From: an uncultured Lachnospiraceae bacterium | GTDB taxonomy: Bacteria > Bacillota > Clostridia > Lachnospirales > Lachnospiraceae | Direction: 5' to 3' | Assembly (NCBI GenBank): GCA_947177925.1 | Contig: CAMWWJ010000005.1 | Location: 1 to 27,877 of the forward strand | Length of the DNA: 27,877 bases | In this document: positions 17,660 to 26,065 of the stretch, in pieces | How the letters are laid out: every line of letters begins with the position of its first letter | Position numbering within the stretch: position 1 is the first letter of the stretch | Made by a program: the position numbers and the translations under genes | The notes under the pieces: model-generated | Told to the model about the DNA's origin: nothing | Database searches by the model: none | The model's input: the letters and a program-made list of their open reading frames with translations, nothing else

Positions 17660-17812
17660 ATGAAAGAAACAGAGGAAAAAAGAGACTTTTTTAAAACTGG
17701 CAGAATAGAGGATTATCTTACCTATAAAAACAGCACCAAGGACAGTGAAACATTAAAAACGGAAGCCATGGTAAGGGAAGAGGAACGACACAGTATTGAG
17801 AAATATTGGTAA
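17660..17812 (+). CDS. yqzL: YqzL-like small protein between era and recO
   Basis: 50 aa, with AGGGAGGCAGGAAG immediately upstream of the ATG. The core DFFKTGRIEDYLTYK (residues 9-23) resembles the N-terminal region of the YqzL-like family, and B. subtilis yqzL also lies between era and recO. Position and motif agree. The rest is charged and helical (EAMVREEERHSIEKYW). Its function is unknown in any organism I can recall. It lies 136 nt after era; I see no other gene in that gap. Confidence 0.75.
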   Translation: MKETEEKRDFFKTGRIEDYLTYKNSTKDSETLKTEAMVREEERHSIEKYW

Positions 17813-17898
17813 GTGCATTAGCGTATCCCGGGCAGGAAGCCGGGGAACGCAGGAGAAAGGATCATATCCGGATTTGCCGGAAGGAGTAGAATAAGGCA

Positions 17899-18558
17899 AT
17901 GCAGGAATTTGTTGTGGTAACCGGTCTGGTAATAAAATCCATGCCGGTGGGAGAGTATGACAGAAGGATTACGATACTTACAAAGGAACGAGGAAAGATT
18001 GGGGCATTTGCAAAAGGAACAAGACGGCCCGGCAGCCGTCTTGCAGGTGCAACCAATCCTTTTTCGTTTGGCCGGTTTAAGCTATATGAAGGGAAAAGCT
18101 CTTATAATTTAATGGAAGCGGACATTTCCAATTACTTTAAGGAACTGCGGGAAGATCTGGATGCAGCCTTTTTTGGCATGTATTTTTTAGAGGTGGCCGA
18201 TTATTATACAAGGGAAAATAATGATGAAAGACAAATGCTGAAATTATTATACCAGTCATTAAAAGCGCTCTCGGTCCCTTCCTTAAAGCCCGAGCTTGTC
18301 CAGTACATATTTGAAATGAAAGCATTGGTAGTCAATGGAGAGTTTCCGGGACCTCTTCATAAGGAAGTCATGTTGTCGGATACCGTTTATGCGATTGAGT
18401 ATGTAACAAACAGTTCTATTGAAAAACTATATACTTTTACACTGTCTGAGCCGGTTTTCAAAGAGTTTGAGAAAGCGGCGGAGGAGTACCGGAAAAATTA
18501 TATCGGAAGAAATTTCAAAAGTCTTGAAATCTTGCAAAATTGCAGGTTGAAAAAGTAA
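17899..18558 (+). CDS. recO: DNA repair protein RecO, short form without zinc-finger cysteines
   Basis: 219 aa. RecO loads RecA with RecR at single-stranded gaps and anneals strands. The OB-fold N-terminus is clear (VVTGLVIKSMPVGEYDRRI, then LTKERGKIGAFAKGTRRPGS), as is the helical domain (MYFLEVADYYTREN, FEMKALVVNGEFP). Many Firmicutes RecO proteins are about 240-260 aa and carry four Cys of a zinc finger after this point. Here that part is short and the only Cys in the region is in the C-terminal LQNCRLKK. AAGGAG lies 12 nt before the ATG. A promoter for the next gene overlaps the end of this one. Confidence 0.9.
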   Translation: MQEFVVVTGLVIKSMPVGEYDRRITILTKERGKIGAFAKGTRRPGSRLAGATNPFSFGRFKLYEGKSSYNLMEADISNYFKELREDLDAAFFGMYFLEVADYYTRENNDERQMLKLLYQSLKALSVPSLKPELVQYIFEMKALVVNGEFPGPLHKEVMLSDTVYAIEYVTNSSIEKLYTFTLSEPVFKEFEKAAEEYRKNYIGRNFKSLEILQNCRLKK

Positions 18559-18575
18559 TCTAATTTCGCTATAAT
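18547..18575 (+). promoter_or_regulatory. Promoter at the end of recO for lipoprotein-glyS transcript
   Basis: TTGAAA (18547-18552), a 17-nt spacer and a perfect TATAAT (18570-18575). It overlaps the recO stop codon and lies 58 nt before the lipoprotein start. Confidence 0.75.
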
Positions 18576-18633
18576 ATTTAAGCAAGTCGGGTATTCTGTG
18601 AAGAAAAGAAAAAGCACCCGGCAGGAGGAGATT

Positions 18634-19239
18634 ATGAAGAGGAAAATCAAAAGAATACTGCTTGTTTCCATGGTTTTTGCAGCAATGCTTTTAAGCGGCT
18701 GCAGCGACACGGGAAATATTGAGCAAAATACGATTGTAGTGAAGAAAGATGGAACTATATTAGGAGCCATCATAGAGGATTTCAGTGATTCCAAATATGT
18801 AAGCGAAGAATTAAAGGCGATGCTGGAGGAGGAAATCGCAGCTTACAATGCCAAAGCAGGTGAGGGCAAGGTGGCTCTTGAGACCTATGAGGTCACAGAG
18901 GATAAAAAAGTAAAGGTTTATCTGGAATATGCCTCCTTTGAAGATTATGCCGGCTTTAATGAAGAGACCTTCTTTGTAGGAACCGTATCCGAGGCATATG
19001 AAGCAGGATATGAATTTGTGGATATGGAAAATGTAACGGAAGAAGGCAGCCCTATCGGAAAAGCGGATGTATTGGAAAAAGGAAGCATGAAAATGGTTAT
19101 TTTTGAAGAACCGGTACATGTCCGTGTAAACGGAAAGATTACTTATGTAAGCAGTGGCGTGGCTGCAGAAGGCAAAAAGGAAGCAGTGGTTAATCAGGAA
19201 GAAGGCATGACGGAAACGTTTTACCTGATGTATGAATAA
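18634..19239 (+). CDS. Lipoprotein of unknown function upstream of glycyl-tRNA synthetase
   Basis: 201 aa from the ATG at 18634 behind GGAGGAG; an upstream in-frame GTG at 18598 is less likely. The signal peptide is basic (MKRKIKR) and ends in lipobox LLSGC (Cys near residue 21). The mature protein is acidic, about 180 residues, with no further membrane segment. It alternates predicted strands and helices, starting TIVVKKDGTILGAIIEDF. I do not recognise a named family. It ends 27 nt before the synthetase and shares its promoter. Confidence 0.75.
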   Translation: MKRKIKRILLVSMVFAAMLLSGCSDTGNIEQNTIVVKKDGTILGAIIEDFSDSKYVSEELKAMLEEEIAAYNAKAGEGKVALETYEVTEDKKVKVYLEYASFEDYAGFNEETFFVGTVSEAYEAGYEFVDMENVTEEGSPIGKADVLEKGSMKMVIFEEPVHVRVNGKITYVSSGVAAEGKKEAVVNQEEGMTETFYLMYE

Positions 19240-19266
19240 GCGACTTGACAAAGAGAGGAAAAGATT

Positions 19267-20655
19267 ATGGAAAAATCAATGGAAAAAATCGTAGCATTAG
19301 CAAAGGCAAGAGGATTTGTTTATCCCGGCTCGGAAATTTATGGCGGACTTGCCAATACATGGGACTACGGAAATCTTGGAGTGGAATTAAAAAATAACGT
19401 AAAACGTGCATGGTGGCAGAAGTTCATCATGGAAAACCAATATAATGTGGGTGTGGACTGTGCTATTTTAATGAATCCACAGGCATGGGTGGCATCCGGA
19501 CATTTAGGCGGTTTTTCCGATCCGCTTATGGATTGTAAGGAATGTCATGAACGTTTTCGGGCAGATAAAATCATTGAAGATTTTGCACAGGAGAGAGGAA
19601 TCACTCTGGATTCCTCTATTGATGGCTGGTCTCAGGAAAAGATGAAAGAGTTTATTGAAAGCAATCAGGTGCCATGTCCAACCTGCGGCAAGCATAACTT
19701 TACGGATATCCGCCAGTTCAACCTGATGTTCAAAACCTTCCAGGGTGTCACGGAGGATGCCAAAAATACCGTATACTTAAGACCGGAGACCGCACAGGGT
19801 ATTTTCGTAAACTTTAAAAATGTACAGAGGACATCCAGAAAGAAGATTCCCTTTGGCATCGGTCAGATTGGTAAATCCTTCCGAAATGAAATCACTCCCG
19901 GAAACTTTACATTCCGGACAAGGGAATTTGAGCAGATGGAGCTGGAATTCTTCTGTGAGCCGGATACGGATTTGGAATGGTTTGCCTATTGGAAACAATT
20001 CTGTATCGACTGGCTGAAGTCCCTTGGCATGAAGGAGGAAGAAATGCGCGTGAGAGACCATGACGAAGAGGAGCTTTCCTTCTATTCCAAGGCTACCACC
20101 GATATTGAATTTTTATTCCCCTTCGGCTGGGGCGAGCTTTGGGGCATTGCGGACAGAACTGATTATGACCTGACCCAGCACCAGAATACGTCGGGTCAGG
20201 ATATGTCTTATTTTGATGACCAGAAGGCTGTTAAATATGTGCCTTATGTGATTGAGCCTTCCCTTGGCGCAGACCGCGTAGTGCTTGCATTTTTATGTGC
20301 AGCTTATGATGAGGAAGAAATCGGGGAAGGAGATGTGCGGACAGTGCTTCATTTCCATCCGGCTCTTGCACCTGTAAAAATAGGTGTGCTTCCGCTTTCC
20401 AAAAAATTAAATGAGGGAGCCGAAAAGATTTTCTTAGAACTTTCGAAAAAATATAATTGTGAATTTGACGACAGAGGAAATATTGGTAAGCGATATAGAA
20501 GACAGGATGAGATCGGAACTCCTTTCTGCATTACATATGACTTTGAGTCAGAAGAGGACCATGCGGTAACGGTCAGATTCAGGGATTCCATGGAGCAGGA
20601 ACGTGTGAAGATCGAGGAGCTGGATGCGTATTTTGCAGATAAATTTACTTTCTAA
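19267..20655 (+). CDS. glyQS: Glycine--tRNA ligase, single-chain (alpha2) type
   Basis: 462 aa, normal for the homodimeric class II enzyme that charges tRNA-Gly in the cytosol. Visible parts are the N-terminal ARGFVYPGSEIYGGL and the insertion with CKECHE and CPTCGKH, a likely zinc-binding pair. Then come motif 2 with GKSFRNEITP and motif 3 near EPSLGADRVVLAF. A C-terminal anticodon-binding domain follows from about residue 365 (APVKIGVLPLSKK). The site AGAGAGG precedes the ATG at 19267; a second ATG at 19279 is possible. The 27-nt upstream gap cannot hold a T-box, so regulation must come from the promoter before the lipoprotein gene. The symbol glyS is also used for this form. Confidence 0.96.
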   Translation: MEKSMEKIVALAKARGFVYPGSEIYGGLANTWDYGNLGVELKNNVKRAWWQKFIMENQYNVGVDCAILMNPQAWVASGHLGGFSDPLMDCKECHERFRADKIIEDFAQERGITLDSSIDGWSQEKMKEFIESNQVPCPTCGKHNFTDIRQFNLMFKTFQGVTEDAKNTVYLRPETAQGIFVNFKNVQRTSRKKIPFGIGQIGKSFRNEITPGNFTFRTREFEQMELEFFCEPDTDLEWFAYWKQFCIDWLKSLGMKEEEMRVRDHDEEELSFYSKATTDIEFLFPFGWGELWGIADRTDYDLTQHQNTSGQDMSYFDDQKAVKYVPYVIEPSLGADRVVLAFLCAAYDEEEIGEGDVRTVLHFHPALAPVKIGVLPLSKKLNEGAEKIFLELSKKYNCEFDDRGNIGKRYRRQDEIGTPFCITYDFESEEDHAVTVRFRDSMEQERVKIEELDAYFADKFTF

Positions 20656-20681
20656 TAATGAACTTTTACGGAGGGCGTGCC

Positions 20682-22172
20682 ATGAGTGAAAAAGAAAGAC
20701 AAATAAGAGATTATTCGGAGAAGTTGGCAAAAAACCGTACATTGCTGTACTGCTATTCCGGAATAGAAGGAGTGCTTTTATTAGCATATATCATAGAATT
20801 CATAAAAGGAAACAGGACCATTCCTTATATTCTTTTGTTTTCTGCCATATTGCTGGCGCCCTTAATTGTCTGTTTCTGCCTTTACCGGAACAATCATGAG
20901 GATGAGAAAATCCAATATATATCCAGTGCCGGATATTGCATCCTTTATGTGTTTGTATTGTTTACTACCACATCGGGCGCAGCATTTACTTATATTGTTC
21001 CAATGATTATTGTAATATGCGTATATGCCAACTCGAAGTTGAGTATTGTGGTAGGTGTGACGGCAGTGGCTGCGAATGTAGGAAAGCTGATTGTCACTTT
21101 TCTCACAACAGAAGTATCCAAACAGGACATTGTAGATTTTGAAATCCAGCTGGCGGTGGTCATAATGGCTGCCTTATATTCCATTATTATTACAGGAGTG
21201 CTGGTAAAGATTAACCGTCAGAAGATGGAAATACTGGACGAAGAAAAGGAAAAGATAGAAAGGCTTCTTTTGAACATGCAGGATGTTTCCAAAAGTCTGA
21301 ATGAGAATGTGCTCTTAGTGACAGAAAAGATGGACGCATTAGGCAAGTCCGTTGGAACAATCCGTAATTCCATGCAGGAGGTTTCTTCCGGCTCTTCTGA
21401 TACTGCAGAAGCAGTTCAGGTGCAGTTGTTAAAAACGGAAGAAATACAAAGCTATATTGAAAAAGTGGAAGCAGCTTCTGGAAACATATCCGATGATCTT
21501 CATATGACAGAAAGCATTATTGGAACTGGAAAAGAAAAAGTCGATCAATTGATTGAACAGGTAAATATATTTGAGCAGGCTACCAATGCAGTTTCCGGGC
21601 AGCTTACGGCTTTAAGTGAGAACACGGAAAAGATGCAGTCCATTATTGAATTGATTGATAATATTACCACACAGACAAGCCTGCTTGCGTTAAATGCAAG
21701 CATTGAGGCAGCCCGGGCTGGTGAAGCAGGAAGAGGTTTTGCCGTTGTAGCTTCGGAAATTTCCAATCTGGCAAACCAGACAAGCACTGCAACAGTAAGC
21801 ATTACGGGGCTGATTGAGGATATATCCGGAGCGCTGAATGAAGTGGTGCAGGCAATCAATCAGGTAATACATAGCAGCCAGATACAGAATACTTATGCAG
21901 TGGAAACGGCAAAAAGCTTCGAACAGATTCAAAACACATCTGCAAATATTTTTACAGAGGCTGACAGTCTGGCAGACATTATTAAAGAATTAGCAGGCGC
22001 TAATGCAAGTATTGTAGACAGCATTCAGAATATCTCTGCTATTACAGAAGAGGTATCCGCCCATGCAACAGAAACCTATACAAGCAGTGCGGAAAACAGC
22101 GAAATCGTTCAAGAGGTATCTTCTCTTGTAACCGCATTAAATGAAAAAGCAGAGCAGCTAAAGCAGCAATAG
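20682..22172 (+). CDS. Methyl-accepting chemotaxis-like receptor with multi-helix membrane sensor, no HAMP
   Basis: 496 aa. The ATG at 20682 lies 7 nt after GGAGGG and is preferred over the one at 20658. About six hydrophobic segments fill residues 18-180, with hardly any extracytoplasmic loop, so the membrane bundle itself is the likely sensor. No HAMP domain is apparent. The cytosolic MCP signalling domain (about 215-490) includes the hairpin tip region TSLLALNASIEAARAGEAGR and FAVVASEISNLANQTS, the part that contacts CheA and CheW. It lies between two aminoacyl-tRNA synthetase genes with 26- and 23-nt gaps, so it is probably co-transcribed. The ligand is unknown. Confidence 0.9.
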   Translation: MSEKERQIRDYSEKLAKNRTLLYCYSGIEGVLLLAYIIEFIKGNRTIPYILLFSAILLAPLIVCFCLYRNNHEDEKIQYISSAGYCILYVFVLFTTTSGAAFTYIVPMIIVICVYANSKLSIVVGVTAVAANVGKLIVTFLTTEVSKQDIVDFEIQLAVVIMAALYSIIITGVLVKINRQKMEILDEEKEKIERLLLNMQDVSKSLNENVLLVTEKMDALGKSVGTIRNSMQEVSSGSSDTAEAVQVQLLKTEEIQSYIEKVEAASGNISDDLHMTESIIGTGKEKVDQLIEQVNIFEQATNAVSGQLTALSENTEKMQSIIELIDNITTQTSLLALNASIEAARAGEAGRGFAVVASEISNLANQTSTATVSITGLIEDISGALNEVVQAINQVIHSSQIQNTYAVETAKSFEQIQNTSANIFTEADSLADIIKELAGANASIVDSIQNISAITEEVSAHATETYTSSAENSEIVQEVSSLVTALNEKAEQLKQQ

Positions 22173-22195
22173 CGATTGATTTGGAGGAAAAAAAC

Positions 22196-24832
22196 GTGAA
22201 AGCATATGGTGTAAATGAACTGAGGAAAATGTTTCTTGAATTTTTTGAAAGCAAGGGACATCTGGCAATGAAAAGCTTTTCCCTGGTGCCTCATAATGAT
22301 AATTCATTATTACTGATCAACTCGGGGATGGCGCCTTTGAAGCCATATTTTACCGGACAGGAAATACCGCCCAGAAAAAGAGTGACTACCTGTCAGAAAT
22401 GTATTCGTACAGGAGATATTGAAAACATTGGAAAAACAGCCCGTCATGGTACTTTCTTTGAAATGCTGGGAAATTTTTCCTTTGGGGATTATTTTAAACA
22501 GGAAGCAATTTCCTGGAGCTGGGAATTTTTAACGGAAGTAGTGGGAATCGATCCTGACCGTTTGTATCCTTCCGTTTATGAAGAGGATGAAGAGGCTTAC
22601 GAGATCTGGAATAAAGAAATCGGTATTGCAGCCGAGAGGATCTTTCGTTTTGGAAAGGAAGATAATTTCTGGGAGCATGGTTCTGGACCATGTGGTCCCT
22701 GCTCTGAAATATATTACGACCGGGGAGAAAAATACGGCTGCGGGAAACCGGACTGTACGGTAGGCTGTGAATGTGACCGTTACATTGAAGTATGGAATAA
22801 TGTATTTACACAGTTTGATAATGACGGAAAAGGAAATTATTCAGAACTGGAACAGAAGAATATCGACACTGGCATGGGGCTGGAAAGACTTGCTACCGTT
22901 GTGCAGGATGTGGATTCTATTTTTGATGTGGATACGATTCAGGCACTCAGGCAGAAGGTGTGTGACCTGGCGGGAAAGGAATACCGGAAGGAATATAAAT
23001 GGGACGTATCCATTCGTATCGTAACGGACCACATCCGTTCCTCAACCTTTATGATTTCCGACGGCATCATGCCTTCTAATGAAGGAAGAGGATATGTGCT
23101 GCGCCGTATTATCAGAAGGGCAGCGCGCCATGGAAGGCTTCTCGGCATTGAAGGAGAATTTCTTGCCAGATTAAGCAATACAGTGATTGAGGGAAGTAAA
23201 GACGGTTATCCTGAGCTGGAAGAAAAGAAAGATTTTATTTTTAATGTGTTGACTCAGGAAGAAAATAAATTCAATAAAACAATCGATCAGGGTCTGAACA
23301 TCCTTGGGGAAATGGAAGAGGCCATGACAAAGGCAGGAAAGAAGGAGCTTTCCGGCGAAGAGGCGTTTAAGCTGTATGATACTTATGGCTTTCCGATCGA
23401 TTTGACTATGGAAATTCTGGAAGAAAAAGGATTTACCGTAGATGAAGAAGGTTTTCAAGCGGCAATGGAAGAGCAAAAGGTAAAAGCAAGAAAAGCCCGT
23501 AAGACAACCAATTATATGGGTGCGGATATTACCGTATACGAATCTATCGATCCGAGTATCACTACAGAATTTGTAGGCTATGACAGGTTAGAGCACAGCT
23601 CTGAAATTACAGTGCTGACTACGGAAACAGAGTTGGCAGAAGCTTTGACAGAAGGGCAGATTGGTACTGTCATTGTGAAGGAAACCCCTTTTTATGCCAC
23701 AATGGGTGGTCAAAATGGGGACAAGGGCATGATTACCACAAAAGAAGGCGAATTTGAAGTACAGGATACTATAAAACTGTTGGGTGGAAAAGTAGGGCAT
23801 GTAGGAAAAGTCACAAAGGGAATGTTACGAGTGTCCGAAACCGCAAGGTTGAAGGTTGCAGAAGAAAACAGAAGCGCCACCTGTAAAAACCACAGCGCTA
23901 CCCACCTGCTTCAAAAGGCTTTAAGAACTGTACTGGGTACCCATGTAGAACAGGCTGGTTCTTATGTAGATGGTGAAAGGCTTCGCTTTGACTTTAGCCA
24001 TTTTTCCGCCATGACCAAGGAGGAGCTTGCGCAGGTGGAAAAAATCGTAAATGAAAAAATTGAGGAATCCATTCCGGTAGATACCAGTGTCATGCCTATT
24101 GAAGAGGCGAAAAAGTCCGGCGCCATGGCACTTTTTGGAGAAAAATACGGAGATACGGTGCGAGTAGTAAAGATGGGAGACTTTTCCACAGAGCTGTGCG
24201 GCGGTACCCATGTAAAAAATACGGGAACGATTGCAGCATTTAAGATTGTTTCCGAAAGCGGCGTGGCAGCAGGAGTGCGCAGGATAGAAGCATTAACTGG
24301 AAATGGTGTATTTGCATATTATAATCATTTAGAAGAAGTGCTGGAAAAAGTGGCAAAAACCTTAAAGGCATCTCCTTCTGCCCTGGAGGAAAAAGCAGAA
24401 CATCTTATGAAGGATTTAAAAGCTCTGCAAAGTGAAAATGAATCTTTAAAGAGCAAGGCTGCAAAGGATGCCCTGGGTGATGTTATGGATCAGATAACAG
24501 AAGTAAAAGGTGTGAAGCTTCTGGCTGCAAAGGTATCGAATGTGGATATGAACGGACTTCGCGAGCTGGGTGATCAGCTAAAGGAAAAAATAGGCGATGG
24601 AGTGGTTCTGCTGATTTCCGATACGGAAGGCAAAGTGAACCTGGTAGCTATGGCTACGGATGGCGCCATGGCAAAAGGAGCCCATGCAGGTAATCTAATA
24701 AAAGGAGTGGCGGCATGTGTTGGCGGCGGCGGCGGTGGTCGTCCCAATATGGCTCAGGCAGGAGGTAAGAATCCGGCAGGCATTGAAGAAGCGCTGACTA
24801 AAGCGGTCAATGTTTTGGAAGAGCAGCTGTAA
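22196..24832 (+). CDS. alaS: Alanine--tRNA ligase
   Basis: 878 aa, full length. It charges tRNA-Ala and clears mischarged Ser and Gly. The GTG at 22196 lies 8 nt after TTGGAGG. An in-frame TTG at 22181 is part of that ribosome site and is rejected. The class II core starts NELRKMFLEFFESKGH and contains NSGMAPLKPYF, RHGTFFEMLGNFSFGDYF and GRGYVLRRIIRRAARHG. The editing domain carries the zinc-type HSATHLL motif and CGGTH. The C-terminal DHHA1/C-Ala part has the glycine-rich GGGGGGRPNMAQAGGK. The upstream gap of 23 nt leaves no room for a T-box. Confidence 0.98.
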   Translation: MKAYGVNELRKMFLEFFESKGHLAMKSFSLVPHNDNSLLLINSGMAPLKPYFTGQEIPPRKRVTTCQKCIRTGDIENIGKTARHGTFFEMLGNFSFGDYFKQEAISWSWEFLTEVVGIDPDRLYPSVYEEDEEAYEIWNKEIGIAAERIFRFGKEDNFWEHGSGPCGPCSEIYYDRGEKYGCGKPDCTVGCECDRYIEVWNNVFTQFDNDGKGNYSELEQKNIDTGMGLERLATVVQDVDSIFDVDTIQALRQKVCDLAGKEYRKEYKWDVSIRIVTDHIRSSTFMISDGIMPSNEGRGYVLRRIIRRAARHGRLLGIEGEFLARLSNTVIEGSKDGYPELEEKKDFIFNVLTQEENKFNKTIDQGLNILGEMEEAMTKAGKKELSGEEAFKLYDTYGFPIDLTMEILEEKGFTVDEEGFQAAMEEQKVKARKARKTTNYMGADITVYESIDPSITTEFVGYDRLEHSSEITVLTTETELAEALTEGQIGTVIVKETPFYATMGGQNGDKGMITTKEGEFEVQDTIKLLGGKVGHVGKVTKGMLRVSETARLKVAEENRSATCKNHSATHLLQKALRTVLGTHVEQAGSYVDGERLRFDFSHFSAMTKEELAQVEKIVNEKIEESIPVDTSVMPIEEAKKSGAMALFGEKYGDTVRVVKMGDFSTELCGGTHVKNTGTIAAFKIVSESGVAAGVRRIEALTGNGVFAYYNHLEEVLEKVAKTLKASPSALEEKAEHLMKDLKALQSENESLKSKAAKDALGDVMDQITEVKGVKLLAAKVSNVDMNGLRELGDQLKEKIGDGVVLLISDTEGKVNLVAMATDGAMAKGAHAGNLIKGVAACVGGGGGGRPNMAQAGGKNPAGIEEALTKAVNVLEEQL

Positions 24833-24842
24833 AAGGTAGATT

Positions 24843-24876
24843 TTTCCCAGTTTTCTCATATACTTGTGGGAAATTT
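24843..24876 (+). terminator. Weak hairpin after alaS
   Basis: TTTCCCA (24843-24849) and TGGGAAA (24867-24873) form a 7-bp stem with a 17-nt loop, followed by a short TTTATAA run. It may end the alaS transcript before the rpsU promoter. Confidence 0.4.
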
Positions 24877-24887
24877 ATAAAAAAGGG

Positions 24888-24915
24888 TTGACGAAAAGGA
24901 AAAATATGTTATAAT
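24888..24915 (+). promoter_or_regulatory. Promoter of rpsU
   Basis: TTGACG (24888-24893), a 16-nt spacer and a perfect TATAAT (24910-24915). It leaves an untranslated leader of about 80 nt before the rpsU start codon at 25000. Confidence 0.75.
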
Positions 24916-24999
24916 CTTACTAGTGCATGCGTGTGTACAAAAATATACCCAATCAGTCGTGTTACTTGAAGGGACTGAAGGGAGGTTAGGTGTGAATTT

Positions 25000-25176
25000 A
25001 TGTCAAATGTAATCGTAAAAGATAACGAGACTTTAGATAGCGCTTTACGTCGTTTTAAAAGAAGCTGTGCTAAGGCTGGTATTCAACAGGAGATTCGTAA
25101 AAGAGAACATTACGAAAAGCCAAGCGTAAAACGTAAGAAAAAATCTGAAGCAGCAAGAAAGCGCAAATATAATTAG
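25000..25176 (+). CDS. rpsU: 30S ribosomal protein S21
   Basis: 58 aa, the normal length. S21 joins the small subunit near the anti-Shine-Dalgarno region and supports initiation. The sequence opens MSNVIVKDNETLDSALRRFK and ends in a basic tail (KKKSEAARKRK), both diagnostic. AGGTG lies 7 nt before the ATG, and a stronger GGGAGG lies further up at 24980-24985. It has its own promoter and a strong terminator 7 nt after the stop, so it forms a single-gene unit. Confidence 0.97.
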   Translation: MSNVIVKDNETLDSALRRFKRSCAKAGIQQEIRKREHYEKPSVKRKKKSEAARKRKYN

Positions 25177-25183
25177 TAACTGT

Positions 25184-25218
25184 AAGTCCTTGGCAGATAC
25201 CAAGGACTTTCTTACGTT
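25184..25218 (+). terminator. Terminator of rpsU
   Basis: AAGTCCTTGG (25184-25193) and CCAAGGACTT (25200-25209) are a perfect 10-bp stem with a 6-nt loop. A T-rich tract follows. Confidence 0.85.
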
Positions 25219-25353
25219 TTCCTGGAATTTTCAGGAATGTCAGGAAGAAAATTCAAAGAAAGATTATGAGATAGATACAGAAGGGAAAGCATCTCTATTC
25301 TGAATTCTTAGAATGATCTGGTTTGCATAAGTATAGTAAGAGGAGTGGATAGA

Positions 25354-25947
25354 ATGTGGACGAAAGAAATTTTAGGAACTGATGTGCTGCATTTAACGCA
25401 ATGCTTTATTTTATATAGTATGTTAGGATGGCTGGTAGAATCTGTTTATATGTCGTTATGCAATAGGAAATTAACGAACAGGGGCTTTGCTTCCAGTCCG
25501 ATTTGTCCTATTTACGGATTCGGAGGGGTCCTGGGCTATCTGATTCTGCACCCCTTATCCAGAAATCTGTTCATGCTTTACATAGTAGGAGCGCTGATTG
25601 CCACTGTATTTGAATTCTTGGTGGCAAAGCTTATGTACAAGGTGCTGGGCGCCGTATGGTGGGATTACAGTGACAAGCCGTTAAACTATAAAGGGGTGAT
25701 TTGTGCAGAAAGTACGGTAGCATGGGGATTTTATGCGGTGATTATCGTGAATTTCCTTCACAAAGCCCTTATGAGAACTGTGGATTCCATTCCTACCCAG
25801 ATTGGAATCGTGGCATGTCGTATCATCATGGTCTGCTATGGAGTGGATTTTGCCTATCATCTGTTAAGAGCCTTAGATATCAATTTAAAGGAATATCAAG
25901 AAAAGGTAAGGGAGTCTTACCATGCTTTTCGGGCGAAATGGCAGTAA
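25354..25947 (+). CDS. PF06541 (CmpB-like) putative ABC-transporter membrane protein
   Basis: 197 aa from the ATG at 25354, 8 nt after AGGAG; the GTG at 25345 overlaps that site. Four or five hydrophobic segments occupy residues 13-175. The family signature is clear: FILYSMLGWLVESVY (about 19-33), then NRGFASSPICPIYGFGGVLG and WWDYSDKPLNYKGVIC. The Pfam family is named a putative ABC transporter permease, but in many genomes it occurs alone and its transport role is unproven. No ATPase gene is adjacent here. It ends with a charged cytoplasmic helix. Confidence 0.88.
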   Translation: MWTKEILGTDVLHLTQCFILYSMLGWLVESVYMSLCNRKLTNRGFASSPICPIYGFGGVLGYLILHPLSRNLFMLYIVGALIATVFEFLVAKLMYKVLGAVWWDYSDKPLNYKGVICAESTVAWGFYAVIIVNFLHKALMRTVDSIPTQIGIVACRIIMVCYGVDFAYHLLRALDINLKEYQEKVRESYHAFRAKWQ

Positions 25948-25985
25948 TTAACAATGCGGTTTGAAAAGAAAAGCACAAGGAAAAG

Positions 25986-26014
25986 TTGACAAAATCGCAA
26001 AAGTATTTTATTAT
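25986..26014 (+). promoter_or_regulatory. Promoter of the LivJ-type binding protein gene
   Basis: A perfect TTGACA (25986-25991), a 17-nt spacer and TATTAT (26009-26014), 52 nt before the start codon at 26066. Confidence 0.8.
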
Positions 26015-26065
26015 CATCTGCGTAATGAAATAAAAATCCACAAAAGTGGAAGAGGAGGAGTAGCT

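Noticed and set aside
17824..17846. Terminator between yqzL and recO
   Set aside because: A short GC-rich inverted repeat (TCCCGG/CCGGGGA) is present but no T-tract follows, so I do not call it.
19240..19266. T-box leader for glycyl-tRNA synthetase
   Set aside because: The 27-nt gap is far too short for a T-box. The same holds for alaS (23-nt gap).
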